64,000 bases of DNA from Lampris incognitus (Eukaryota; Chordata; Actinopteri; Lampriformes; Lampridae), in assembly GCF_029633865.1 (NCBI RefSeq), contig NC_079211.1, positions 7,594,415-7,658,414 of the forward strand. Direction: 5' to 3'. The first letter of the stretch is position 1. Every line of letters starts with the position of its first letter. The notes beneath the pieces are model-generated. The model did no database searches and had not been told where the DNA came from. It saw only the letters and a program-made list of their open reading frames with translations. Below, one piece after another: positions 22,342 to 33,049 of the stretch. Both the position numbers and the translations under genes were made by a program.

Positions 22342-24008
22342 GATTGATAGGGTTTAACAAGAGGCATGTAGTCGTGATCACTGCCATATGTTTCAACCTT
22401 TCCTCCTAGGTTTCTGTATCTTGGATGCTGGTGTTGGGGAAACAGGGATACTGGCTGTGCTGAAGAGCTACAGGTACGCTGACCCTGTCACACTTTAATA
22501 TTCGTAAGTCAAGTTTGCATTCCAGGAAACTCTACTTTTTTCCGTTCTTGCAGTCACACACAATTTCACAGCTGCCCACAAAGTTCTCAGAATATTACCT
22601 AAAAAGAATTAAAAGCGCAATATGAGATATCACAAAGAACCTACTCCTTTTTGACTAATAAATATCAATGGGGAGAAGGTTGAACATATTTAGCCACATC
22701 TCCACCACCTCCCTGGATGTGAGATGAATCTTGTGGTTAAAGGCCCACATACGCCCACCCAAAAGCCCCATCTGGATGGAGTGTGCAACTGTCGAAGCGC
22801 GGGGGTGTGAACCGGGTTCTTGCGGTGACCTTCGCTGCTCGCTGGGTTGTGGGTTGCTTGTTCCATTTCACTTTTGCACTCTCATTATTGCTAATCGTTT
22901 TCCTCCACCGGGATGCATGGTTGAACGGGTAATCGGATTACGAGTCTGTGCCATTTGTTTGAAGTTCATTCCATCTATTCTTGGCAGTTTTGTTGGTATC
23001 GGTAAACTACGCTGTGTGACTCTTATTGACCAAACCACTCACCCACCACACATCTACTACCTTCTGGATAGGACTGCCAGGTTGCTCGTGAAAACTGCAA
23101 ACAGCATGGGAAATGTACAGTGTGATCACAAACGTAAATCATCCCTCTTTGTGCAAACTGAGCCTCGGGCTTTTCATTGTGACGGTCTGAGCTGAGATTG
23201 AGGATTTTCACTAGTCGAATACAACTCACTTTTCATGTGCATGTGGATAGTCACATTTGCACAGGATGAGCTTCTCTTCTGTCCCTTAGGCAAAGATGAG
23301 TCCTGTTTCGCCTCCTGATCCGCAATGCCTCAACAATGTAAAATCCCGTGATTGAAAAGATGAAAGGGGGGGGGGGACGAAAACACCGTCAGGGGTATTT
23401 ACCGATGGTGATGATACATTTTGTGGTTTGGCTCAGATATCCTATGAGCTGTAAGAGCTCAAAAATAACTTGAAATAAACCCTGCTTATGTAGATGACAT
23501 GAGACACAGCCTTGATACTGTGGTCTGGCCTTCAAGCTGCAACCCTGAAGATTTACATTCAAACGACCTTTTGAAACCTTCTATTCAAGACAGTAGCTGA
23601 TCCTCGAATATCCATATCGCAAACAACGGATCTCTGAAATTTGGAGTCACATGCCAATGCAATAGCCAGAATCTCCACAGGGGTTTGTTAGAAAAACAAT
23701 ATTGAAGATCTTCAGGATTGTAGGCTTTAAGAAAGGAGAAAAATACAATATAGGTAAATAAATAAATGGATTGCATTTATATAGAGCTTTTCTAGTCTAC
23801 CAACCACTCAAAGCGCTTTTCATTGCAATAGCATTTGCATCAAGTATTTGAAAGTAATTTTGCTATAGTTATGAGTGCAATTGAAACCACACCTTTCAGT
23901 ATTTAAAACTGCCATGGTACAGAAAACCACAGCTACCAAATACTGCACTGGAAAAGAGAAAGCATATTTGAGACAATACTTTACTTATTTTTCGTCATCA
24001 GTGACTGT
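22342..24008. other. Unassigned DNA
   Basis: No gene is supported. GCATTTATATAGAGCTTTTC near 23771 is a short dispersed fish repeat motif. A long spurious frame at 22731-23195 shows no family features. Confidence 0.35.
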
Positions 24009-24009
24009 C

Positions 24010-25325
24010 ATAGTCAAGGATGATGAGGATGAAGAGTGGAAAGGCAGTTGGTCCTGATGACATACCTGTGGAGGAGAGATGGCAGTGGGGTTTTTAACTA
24101 GATTGTGTAACACAAGCTTGGAAAGTGAGAGGATGCCTGAGGAGTGGAGAAGAAGCATACTGGTACCGATTTTCAAGAACAAGGGCGATGTGCAGAGCTG
24201 TAGCAACTACAGAGGTATAAAGTTGATCAGCCACAGCATGAAGATATGGGAAAGAGTAATAGAAGCTAGGTTAAGAGGAGGAGAGGTGATGATCAGCGAG
24301 CAGCAGTATGGTTTCATGCCAGGAAAGAGCACCACAGATGTGATGTTTGCTTTGAGAATGTTGATGGAGAAGTATAGAGAAGGCCAGAAGGAGTTATATT
24401 GTGTCTTTGTGGATTTAGAGAAAGCATATGACAGGGTGCCGAGAGAGGAGGTGTGGTATTGTATGAGGAAGTCAGGTTGAGAAGTATGTAGGAGTGGTGC
24501 AGGATATGTATGAGGGCAGTGTGACAGTGGTGAGTTGTGGGGTTTGGAATGACAGATGGGTTCAAGGTGGAGGTGGGATTACATCAAGGATCAGCTCTGA
24601 GCCCTTTCTTGTTTGCAATGGCGATGGACAGGTGAACAGACGAGATCAGGCAGGAGTCTCCGTGGACGAAGATGTTTGCGGATGACATTGTGATCTGCAG
24701 TAGTGGTGATGAAGGCGTATGAATTTAAATACTTGGGGTTGACTGTCCAAAGTAACAGGGAGTGCAGAAGAGAGGTGAAGAAGAGGAGGGTGCAGGCAGG
24801 GTGGAGTGGGTGGAGAAAAGTGTCAGAAGTGATTTGCGACAGAAGGGTACCAGCAAGAGTTAAAGGGAAGGTTTACAAGATGGTAGTGAGACCAGCTATG
24901 TTATATGGTTTGGAGACAGTGGCACTGATGAAAAGACATGAGGTGGAGCTGGAGGTGGCAGAGTTGAAGATGCCAAGATTTTCAATGGGAGTGATGAAGA
25001 AGGACAGGATTAGGAACGATTATATTAGAGGGACAGCTCAGGTTGGACGGGTTGGAGACAAAGCAAGAGAGGCAAGACTGAGATGGTTTGGACACGTGTG
25101 GAGGAGAGATGCTGGGTATATTGGGAGAAGGATGCTGAATATGGAGCTGCCAGGGAAGAGGAGAAGAGGAAGGCCGAAGAGGAGGTTTATGGATGTGGTG
25201 AGGGAGGACATGCAGGTGGCTGGTGTGAGAGGAAGAGGAAGATGCACAAGATAGGAAGAAATGATGATTCGCTGTGGCGCCCCCTAACGGGAGCAGCCGA
25301 AAGTAGTAGTAATAGTAGTAGTAGT
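24010..25325 (+). pseudogene. Non-LTR retrotransposon reverse transcriptase, family L-b, copy 1
   Basis: Frames encode, in order, MPEEWRRSILVPIFKNKGD, NYRGIKLISHSMKIWERVIE, FMPGKSTTDVMFALRMLMEK, CVFVDLEKAYDRVPREEVWY, then MFADDIVICSS (intact catalytic ADD near 24672) and, after an internal deletion, KYLGLTVQSNRECRREVKK to RLRWFGHVWRRDAGYIGRR. The tail GGCGCCCCCTAACGGGAGCA with GCCGAAAGTAGTAG repeats is a typical fish LINE 3' end. Stops, a deletion after CSS and frameshifts make it inactive. Confidence 0.9.
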
Positions 25326-25332
25326 AATAAAG

Positions 25333-25605
25333 GACATGGAAGATAATGAATCAATAGACGGTAATATTGGCAAATGGGAATTTGCTAAATTTAAAATGAG
25401 GGGATATACTGTACATTTCTGCAAAGAATTAAACAGGGAAAAAAGAGAATACGACAGTAATTTGCGCCGGGAAATAAGTCAGTGCTGTAGTACATCTGAA
25501 GTAAACAGTCAAAGAAAAAATAGATTAATGGAGCTGCAAGTCAAGTTAGATGACCTTTATCTTGAAAGGGCTCAGGGTGCCTTCATAAGATCAGGAGTGT
25601 ATTAT
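25333..25605 (+). pseudogene. L1-like ORF2 linker fragment
   Basis: Encodes WEFAKFKMRGYTVHFCKELN and QVKLDDLYLERAQGAFIRSG, the segment between endonuclease and reverse transcriptase. It is homologous in position and wording to RKAEGAFVRSRKKWLEEGEQ in the 27-31 kb element. Only this fragment is present. Confidence 0.75.
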
Positions 25606-25912
25606 TCCACTGAAAACGGGAGTGTCCCGATTTTCAGCCCTCTGCGACCGGCAGCTGGAGTGCAGTCTGAAGTACCGGCCACAAACAAATGTTCCCCCTC
25701 AGAGTATTGTAGAGTCCAGACCTTCATCTCGACCAATTGCTTGAACTCACGTCTTCCTTAGCTATGTCACTAGGGGAAACCATGACAACCAAAGTGAGGT
25801 TGGCGTTGTTTGCTCGTTTTACAATAGACCGCTGCACTTCCGCGTTCGAACGTTAGAGCGGGGGGGGGCGCTAGAGGGGGATAGAAGCCGGCAAGTTTGA
25901 ACACGGTTTAAA

Positions 25913-26030
25913 TGACTGACTATGTCGCTACGTTGGCTGCTGCGGACAAGAACCGACATTTGCGAAAAATTCGCAGTATCGGTGGCCAGTGTCCTTTCAG
26001 TCGAACAGGGGAATGGGTTAATAACCCCAC
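25913..26030 (+). CDS. Short partial frame with a WPDVSYGDIYNYI motif
   Basis: The frame starts at ATG 25913 and contains QWPDVSYGDIYNYIGTRL. A (W)P..YGDIYNYL-type motif recurs in large uncharacterised proteins of fish and invertebrates that look transposon-linked. After GTRL the sequence loses similarity. It could be one exon or a relic. Confidence 0.35.
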
Positions 26031-26212
26031 TCAATGGCCAGATGTGTCTTATGGCGACATCTACAATTACATAGGAACTAGGCTACATTTTCAACAAATG
26101 TTTGCATTTTATTCAATTATTGCTTTTTACTGGATTACACACGACTGCATACAATGATGCATGATATACTACTAAATTAAGGATGACAATAATAATGTGA
26201 TAACAATGCTTG

Positions 26213-26577
26213 TGTAAACTACTAATAAGACACGTTAGCCCCTAGCTAACGGGTCTGACCCTTTAGCCGAGCGGTTAGTGATGTCGCCTTGTGGTGCAGT
26301 CCCTCTCGTATCGAATCCCGCACCGGGCAAGAAAATAACCGGTGGCAGTGGTGGGATCCGGAAGTGTGCAGATCCTCAGAAGTCTCTTCGGAGCGCGGGA
26401 ATAACAAAGCGCAAGGGCGCGCTTCCGGGAGAGGGTGACGACTGTAAACTACTAATAATACACGTTAGTCCCTAGCTAACGGGTCTGACCCTTTAGCCGA
26501 GCGGTTAGTGACGTCGCCTTGTGGTGCAGTACACCCCGTATCGAATCCCGCACCGGGCAAGAAAATAACCGGTTACA
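26213..26577 (+). mobile_element. Miniature LTR element (TRIM-like), family A, complete
   Basis: A 365-bp element flanked by CTTG on both sides (26209-26212, 26578-26581). Terminal repeats: 26213-26342 (130 bp) and 26443-26577 (135 bp), starting TGTAAACTAC; the right one ends GGTTACA. The left lacks the last TTACA. Inside each LTR lies TAGCCGAGCGG (perfect A box) and GTATCGAATCC (B-box-like), spaced as in a tRNA, and a GTTAGC/GCTAAC hairpin. After the left LTR, GGTGGCAGTGGTGGGAT (26341-26357) is complementary, with one mismatch, to the end of tRNA-Leu(AAG). The internal part of about 100 bp ends in GGGAGAGGGTGACGAC. It has no coding capacity. Confidence 0.82.
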
Positions 26578-26794
26578 CTTGCATTTTAACTGGGTAAGGG
26601 AGACCGGGGTAGTTACCCCTTGTTTCTAGGAAAGATAAACAAAATTGAGCACGTGACCAAATATTCAGGGGGGAGGGGCCATTTTATTATTTTTAATGGA
26701 TAAAAATACATGTGGGTTTGAAGAATGTGATCCCATTCAGACAGGTTTAGCTCACTGTGGAATTCCATACAGCCACCGGCTCAACCTGCGCCAG

Positions 26795-26970
26795 ACCAAA
26801 CTGGTCAGAATCCCAAAGTTGTCCATCCTTGTCTTTCCTTCTGATCGCCTGGAGCCATTTCAAGGGTTTTTCTCCCTCCTTCTGCCTTTTAGGCAATACA
26901 AAAAAACAACAATATTTGGGTTGTTTTTCTTGTTAACAGTACAGTCCACCACACAGCAACTTTTGGGCAT
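26795..26970 (-). pseudogene. THAP-domain relic
   Basis: From 26970 on the minus strand MPKSCCVVDCTVNKKNNPN gives the start and first Cys pair of a THAP C2CH zinc finger. After a frameshift, VLPKRQKEGEKPLKWLQAIR then RKDKDGQLW continues the domain with its conserved Trp. The final C..H pair reads SDQF, so the zinc site is incomplete. It may be a transposon-derived exon. It is unlikely to be functional. Confidence 0.7.
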
Positions 26971-27087
26971 GGTAGCTACGGCTAGGCTGCGTATCTCATA
27001 CAGTGCGGCTTGGCGGCTTGGGGTTTCTATCCCCCTCTCCTGGCGGCCTGTTGTCAAGGTACCCGGAAGTGTTCCGGTGGTCTATGA

Positions 27088-30000
27088 TTTTTTTTTCTTA
27101 CTTTATTGATACTTCAAATACATTCAAACAGAGCAAAATAGACACACGAGACACCACAAAAACAATAGATAGAAGATAAAAAAAACAATAAAGACACAAA
27201 AGAGAAAGTAAATTATAAAAAATAAATAACTGAAAAAAATCAGTAAATAAAGGTGAGATCATATTTTATGTAAACAGATTCAGAGATTTGCAAATGTTGA
27301 TCGTTTTTAAAGCCTTTGTGTTTTTTGAAGTAGAGATTGTCCTTATATATTGTTCAACTTCTCTTTTAAGTGCAAAGAGTTGAGGCTTTCTGTTGGAGAA
27401 TTTACATTTATGTATATGAAACTTGGCTAAAAATAAAAGCATATTTATAAAAAAGAATGCATCACCATCTTTGTGATTAAAATTATGAAAACCAAAAATA
27501 ACATTCTTATAGTAAAGGTGAAAATCAGAAAAGACAAAATCAGCGATAAACTTGTGGAAGTCTCTCCAGAATTTATAAGTGAACTGACATGACCAGAATA
27601 AGTGGACACGTGTTTCAGGATGCATTTGGCAAAAAGAACATTCAACATCTATATCATTTTTAAACTTTGATAAATATTGTTTTGCAGGGTAGAATTTGTG
27701 TAGCAATTTAAATGAAATCTCTTTGACTTTGTTTGTTAAAAAAAATCTTTGTGGTAACGACCAAACTTTCTTCCATTCAACATCATTCACAAAGTTGTTC
27801 CAAAAAAATGTTGCTGGTGGGACGGAAACTAGGCTATCCTGAAACATGGCTCTTATTCTGGAGTTCAGAAGTTTACATGATGAGGAGCAGACAGTACCAA
27901 GAGGAGACTGTGACACATCAGGAGGGTTGAATGATATGAGAGGAGAGCTGCCAGAGGACCTGAATAACATGCACAAACCAGAAGGGATAGCATCAAATAC
28001 CACCGAAAATTCTCTAGGCGTTACTGGTACATTATATCTCATTAGAAATTCAGAGTAATTATATAGCAGCCCATCTTTTTTGAACAATTGACCAACTAAA
28101 ACAAGACCATTGTTAAACCATCTGTCCAAAAACAATGTTTTGTTCTTATAAACAATATTACAGTTGTTCCAGATGAAACAATTCTGTGGAGAGAAATTGT
28201 GTTTGTATATCAATGCCCACGCTAAAAGGACCTGTTGATGGAAGTGAGAAAGTTTCAGGGGTATTTTTGGAATGCTATAATTACATAGCAGCAGGAAATT
28301 AAGGCCGCCTAAGTTTGAGAACACATGATGTGAAATGAAATTCCAGATAGATGTGGGATTTTTCAAATATTTTTTTATCCAGTTTATCTTGAAGGTATTG
28401 TTGAGTGCACCAAAATCAATAAAATTCCAACCACCTTTGTCATATGCGCTTAAAGTAACAGATTTTCGTAAATAGTGGGTTTTGTTTTTCCATAAAAAAC
28501 TGTTTAACATTTTATCAATTGATTTGCAGATTGTGTTATCGACATGTAAGGACTGAGCAGCATAGGTTAGACGAGAGATTCCTTCTGCCTTCAAAAGCAG
28601 AACTCTACCCCTTAGAGACACGTCTCTCTGCAGCCAGTGATTAAAGATTTTTTGGGACTTTTCTATAATAGGGCTGAAGTTTACAGAGCTTCTGGATTGC
28701 CTATCTTTAGTGATTTGAATACCGCGGTATGTTACAGAGTCTTTCACAGGAATCCCATGAATTGAGGTCGCCAAACAGTCTTTAACAGGCAAAAGTTCAC
28801 ATTTATTAAGATTAAGGAAAAGGATTAAGGAGAAGGACTGGACACTGTTGATAGCGACAGAAACTTGCGAGGCATCTCTGAGAAAGAGAGCCGTGTCATC
28901 TGCCAGCTGACTTATAAATATTTCTCTGTCAGCTACGACCATACCCTTTAATGAACTGAGTTTAATATGTAAATTAAGGAGTTGTACAGAAAGAAGAAAC
29001 AGATACACTGAAAGGGGGCACCCCTGCCTCACTCCACGTTTCAAAGAAAATCTTGGGGAAGTACCACTAACAAGTTTTATGGAACTATTACTATTGAAAT
29101 ATAAAGTATGAACTGCATTGCAAAAGGATTGACCAAAACCAAATTTCTTCAAAGCAGTAATAATAAAATCATGTTCTAAGGAGTCAAAGGCCTTATAAAA
29201 ATCCAAAAGAAGAATAAAACTCTCATCCTGCACAAATTCTGGGTAGTCTATTATATCTAAGATTAGTCTTGTGTTATTTGAAATATGACGATTCTGCATA
29301 AACCCGAACTGACACTCATCAATAACAGTATCTAAAACAGGTTTTACTCTATTTGCAAGAATCAGCGCTAGTATCTTGTAATCGTTGTTCAATAAGGAAA
29401 TTGGTCGCCAATTATCTAAGAATAAGGGGTCCTTTCTAGGTTTGGGAATCAGGGTGATTAGGCCTTGAGATAAAGTGGGAGGGAGCGCACCCCTATCAAT
29501 ACTTTCCTTAAAGACTTCCACAAGAAATGGGGCTAAGCTGTCAGAGAACTGCTTATAAAGTTCGGCAGTAAGGCCATCTGTACCAGGAGACTTATTAACT
29601 TTTAGACACTTTATAGCATCTGCGACCTCATTCAGAGAAATTGACCTATCACAGAGTTCACTGTCAGCCTCACTCAGCTGAGTAATATTATCTATGGAGT
29701 TAAAAAAATCAGAAGCAGCTTGAGGGCAATAACTGGAAGAGTATAGTTTACTATAAAAATCAGCACAATACTTTGCTATGGTATTCTTATCGTTAGAAAT
29801 TATCCCATTAATATTTAGTTGTAGAATAGAGTTAATGCTGGATTGGTGTTTCTCAAGTCTGAAAAAATATGCAGAGTTTTGCTCTCCTTCTTCAAGCCAC
29901 TTTTTGCGAGACCTAACAAATGCTCCTTCAGCTTTGCGCTTATAAATCTCATCCAACCTATGCTGCAAGTCAATTAGTTCTGCCTTATCATAGTCGTTGA

Positions 30001-30849
30001 GAGCCTCTTTTGGTTTGGATGTTAAAGATGTAATCTTATGTATTGTTTCATTCTCGTCAGCCCTTCTTTTCTTTGCCAAACAAATGCTATATTTACGAAA
30101 AAATTTGCCAAGTTCATATTTCAAACGCTCCCAGTTGTTACAAAACATATTTTCAGCCCGAGCTTTGCTCCAGTGAAGCCTTATTAAACTATGAACTTCA
30201 GTAACTACTTCCTTATGCTCAAGGATAGTATTGTTAAGCTTCCAATATGACGCTTTAGCATCAGAAGACGATGACAAAGAGATATTTAAGTGAATTGTTT
30301 TGTGATCTGAAAGCGGCGTAGGAAAAATGTCAGTTTTAACTTCTTTCAAGTCTTTTGAAATAAGCCAATAATCAATCCGTGAGTGACTGGTTTGTGTCTT
30401 ATTGCACCATGTGCATCCTCTTTGAGCTGGATGAGAATCCCTCCATGAATCTAATAAATCAAATCTTTGTGCAAACAACTTTACATGTGAGTTAGAGAAG
30501 TCTAAACCCCTAGAGGGCCACCTATCCATGCAATTATCAAATACAACATTAAAGTCTCCACCAAAGATTATAAAAGAACCTGGATATTTGGACAGCCAGT
30601 GCAGTAAACGCTCTTCCAACCTGTCAAAATAAAGATTATTCTCTGTTTGACTGTTAAATCCATACACATTGACTAAAATATAGATAGAGTGTGCAACCTC
30701 AAGCATCAGAATAATATAATGACCGTCTTTATCACAGTCAGAGATTAAGATTTTTCCATTAAATCTGTTTTTCAGTATACAAACACCAGCGTAACGCTCT
30801 GTACCATGGGACAACCACAAATCATTTCCCCACTGCGACCTCCAGAAAA
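27088..30849 (-). mobile_element. L1-like non-LTR retrotransposon, 5'-truncated
   Basis: The 3' end is at about 27088 with AATAAA followed by an A-rich run (seen as T-rich at 27088-27097 on the plus strand). The 5' end, near 30849, falls within the endonuclease coding region. The flanks TTCCGGTGGTCTATGA (27072-27087) and TTCCGCTGGTCTGTGA (30850-30865) agree at 14 of 16 positions and may be target duplications. Confidence 0.85.
27266..30848 (-). CDS. L1-like ORF2: endonuclease, reverse transcriptase, zf-RVT
   Basis: An open frame of about 1,190 codons runs without a stop from the truncation point to TAA at 27266. It begins inside the apurinic-type endonuclease (FWRSQWGNDLWLSHGTERYA, GGDFNVV near residue 100, SRIDYWLIS, PLSDHKTI). 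The reverse transcriptase follows at about residues 400-700: GLITLIPKPRKDPLFLDNWR, LLDFYKAFDSLEHDFI, RGVRQGCPLSVYLFL and QLADDTALFLRD, with the catalytic ADD intact. The C-terminal zinc-binding region (CSFCQMHPETRVHLFWSC) is also intact. About the first 60 endonuclease residues and any ORF1 are missing, so this copy is not autonomous. The start shown is the truncation point, not an initiator. Confidence 0.93.
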
Positions 30850-30879
30850 TTCCGCTGGTCTGTGAGGCACACAGTAACG

Positions 30880-31140
30880 ACAGCTCCGAACGCAGACTTC
30901 GCTTCGGCCAATCGGGACACGCGTTGATCGGAGGTCAGTTTACGAAAAAATGACTGCTTCCGGGGTAAGAAACGCAAACGCTTTAAAATAGCCGACCAAG
31001 TTCCGGTTCAGGTCTATTTGCCCGGTGGGACCCGCGTGGCGTCAGCGTGCTGTCGAAGACGCAGTTTACCTCCATTGACGAGACGCAGCTACGACGGCTT
31101 GACTCAAAGTAGGTAGACGGCTTAAATTAGTTACTTAACC
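30880..31140 (+). promoter_or_regulatory. CpG-rich, promoter-like segment
   Basis: Contains GGCCAATCGGGACACGCG (CCAAT box) and many CpG steps, and no repeat is recognised. It could hold an upstream non-coding exon or promoter for adad1, about 8 kb upstream, but nothing links them directly. Confidence 0.2.
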
Positions 31141-31162
31141 CCGATCATGGCTACATACGTGG

Positions 31163-31205
31163 CTACACCGCGGGCGACAACGTTAGCCAAGGGCTAGCTA
31201 ACGGG
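31163..31205 (-). repeat. Fragment of a family B tRNA-like LTR
   Basis: ACCGCGGGCGACAACGTTAG and GGGCTAGCTAACGGGTCCG match parts of the family B LTR seen at 60120-60175. Confidence 0.5.
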
Positions 31206-31360
31206 TCCGATTACCCTGGTAGGTTACACTGTCGTACTGAAGCGTGGGACTGCATTTTGCTAGACGTTTATGGAAGTCTATTTACAACCGGTAAGCCTTT
31301 TGGATTACAGCTTTTAAATCAATGCATAAATGTTGCTGCGCGATGAAGAAATAATAATAA

Positions 31361-31495
31361 TGTAAACTACTCATAAAACACGTTAGCCCCTAGCTAACGG
31401 GTCTGACCCTTGAGCCGGGCGGTTAGTGACGTCGCCTTGTGGCGCAGTACACCCCGTATCGATTCCCGCACCGGGCAACAAAATAACCGGTTACA
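31361..31495 (+). mobile_element. Solo LTR of TRIM-like family A
   Basis: 135 bp from TGTAAACTAC to CCGGTTACA, about 90% like the two LTRs at 26213-26577. It has an A-box-like GAGCCGGGCGG and B-box-like GTATCGATTCC. No second LTR or internal region is present. The flanks are AT-rich and give no clear duplication. Confidence 0.85.
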
Positions 31496-31627
31496 ATATA
31501 ATAATAATAACAAAAAACCCACAGCGGTTTTCTCTGCGGACGTTGACCCAAATCCTAAAACTACGTAGTGCTGCTTTCAATTTTGAACAATATTACCGCT
31601 AACGCGGTTGAGCGGTGAAACCGTTAA

Positions 31628-31705
31628 GATGGCGGGGGGCTGGCAAAATGGCGGAGCGACACGAGCTGGTGTCCTTTGCGCCTACTCGGTCCGCCATCTT
31701 GCGTA
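31628..31705. promoter_or_regulatory. Cluster of ATGGCGG/CCGCCAT words
   Basis: AAGATGGCGGGG, AAAATGGCGGAG and GTCCGCCATCTTGC lie within 78 bp, and each resembles a YY1 site. The role is unknown. They may belong to an unrecognised element. Confidence 0.25.
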
Positions 31706-31929
31706 TGCTGAAGTTCCTCGGTAGTGTTAAATAATGACCGTTTACCCTAAAATAAGTTTTTGGATTACGAGTTTAAAAATGGCCAAACAACGAAAATGAA
31801 GTAAAGATAAAGATATGACGACGAACATCAACGCTAGCGACAAGGACGATGTACCGCACGCCTTTCGACGCCATGATGGCGTCGGGCCCGATGAGCGAAG
31901 TGTCGACGAGCTAGAACGTTCGCCATTAA

Positions 31930-32980
31930 GACCAGAGACGGTCATATTACCGTTTTGGATTTTATTCGCCCCAAAATGAGTTTTAGATCAATTGCACAGC
32001 AGAAGAAAAGTTATAAGATCTACGTAACACGACCATGACCGGTCTTTTTTTGTGTTTTTTTTAAACACATTTCAAGACATTATACAGAGAAATGCCCATT
32101 TCGAGCCCTTTCTTCTTTGCAATGGTGATGGACAGGTTGACGGACAAGATCAGGCGGGAGTCTCCGTGGACGATGATGTTCGCGGATGGCATTGTGAGCT
32201 GTAGCGAGAGTAGGGTACAGGTGGAGGAGAGCCTGGAGAGGTGGAGGTATGCACTGGAGAGAAGAGGAATGAAAGTCAGGAGCAAGACGGAATACCGATG
32301 CGTGAATGAGAGGGAGGACAGTGGAATGGTGAGGATGCAAGGAGTGGAGGTGACGAGGGCCGGTGAGTTTAAATACTTGGGGTCAACTGTCCAAAGTAAC
32401 GGGGAGTGCAGAAGAGAGGTGAAGAAGAGAGTGCAGGCAGGGTGGAGTGGGTGGAGAAGAGTGTCAGGAGTGATTTGCGACAGAAGGGTACCAGCAAGAG
32501 TTAAAGGGAAGGTTTACAAGATGGTTGTGAGACCAGCTATGTTGTATGGTTTGGAGACAGTGGTACTGAAGAAAAGACAGGAGGTGGAGCTGGAGGTGGC
32601 AGAGTTGAAGATGCTAAGATTTTCACTGGGAGTGACGAAGAAGGACAGGATTAGGAACGAGTATATTAGAGGGACAGCTCAGGTTGGACGGTTTGGAGAC
32701 AAAGCAAGAGAGGCAAGATTGAGATGGTTCGGACATGTGTGGAGGAGAGATGCTGGGTATATTGGGAGAAGGATGCTGAATATGGAGCTGCCAGGTAAGA
32801 GGAAAAGAGGAAGGCCAGATATATATAAATGGTAGTCATGATGCATCTGTAATGGCGTCTAACCAGACATGTTGGCAATAATCAGAAATCAAGTTTAGAC
32901 TACAACTTGTTTTTTTTCTCCACAAAGTTATTACACTTTGAAAATCCAAAATGGTCATAATGACCGTCTCGGTCGTCCTA
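31930..32980. mobile_element. piggyBac-type element split by a LINE fragment
   Basis: Flanked by TTAA at 31926-31929 and 32981-32984. The ends GACCAGAGACGGTC and GACCGTCTCGGTCGTCC are inverted repeats. Interior words such as AGTTTTAGATCAATTGCACA and CAGACATGTTGGCAA match the complete MITE at 40910-41566. The LINE piece at 32089-32832 interrupts it. Confidence 0.75.
32089..32832 (+). pseudogene. Non-LTR retrotransposon reverse transcriptase fragment, family L-b, copy 2
   Basis: A single frame of about 247 codons starts ISSPFFFAMVMDRLTDKIRR and continues SPWTMMFADGIVSCSESRVQ, AGEFKYLGSTVQSNGECRRE and RLRWFGHVWRRDAGYIGRR. It matches 24600-25190 but keeps the segment deleted there. The catalytic FADD has become FADG. 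It is truncated at both ends inside the piggyBac-type element. Confidence 0.9.
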
Positions 32981-33049
32981 TTAAATGTGATCGATTATGA
33001 GGCAATGAATGGCATGATAAAACTAAAATAGTTGCAACAATTCATACAC

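Noticed and set aside
22731..23195. 154-codon plus-strand frame as a gene
   Set aside because: No domain, signal or splice evidence; cysteine- and proline-rich composition without pattern.
26245..26575. Functional tRNA genes at the two tRNA-like segments
   Set aside because: The acceptor stem and anticodon arm are not convincing, the B box is imperfect and the segments lie inside duplicated LTR-like sequence.
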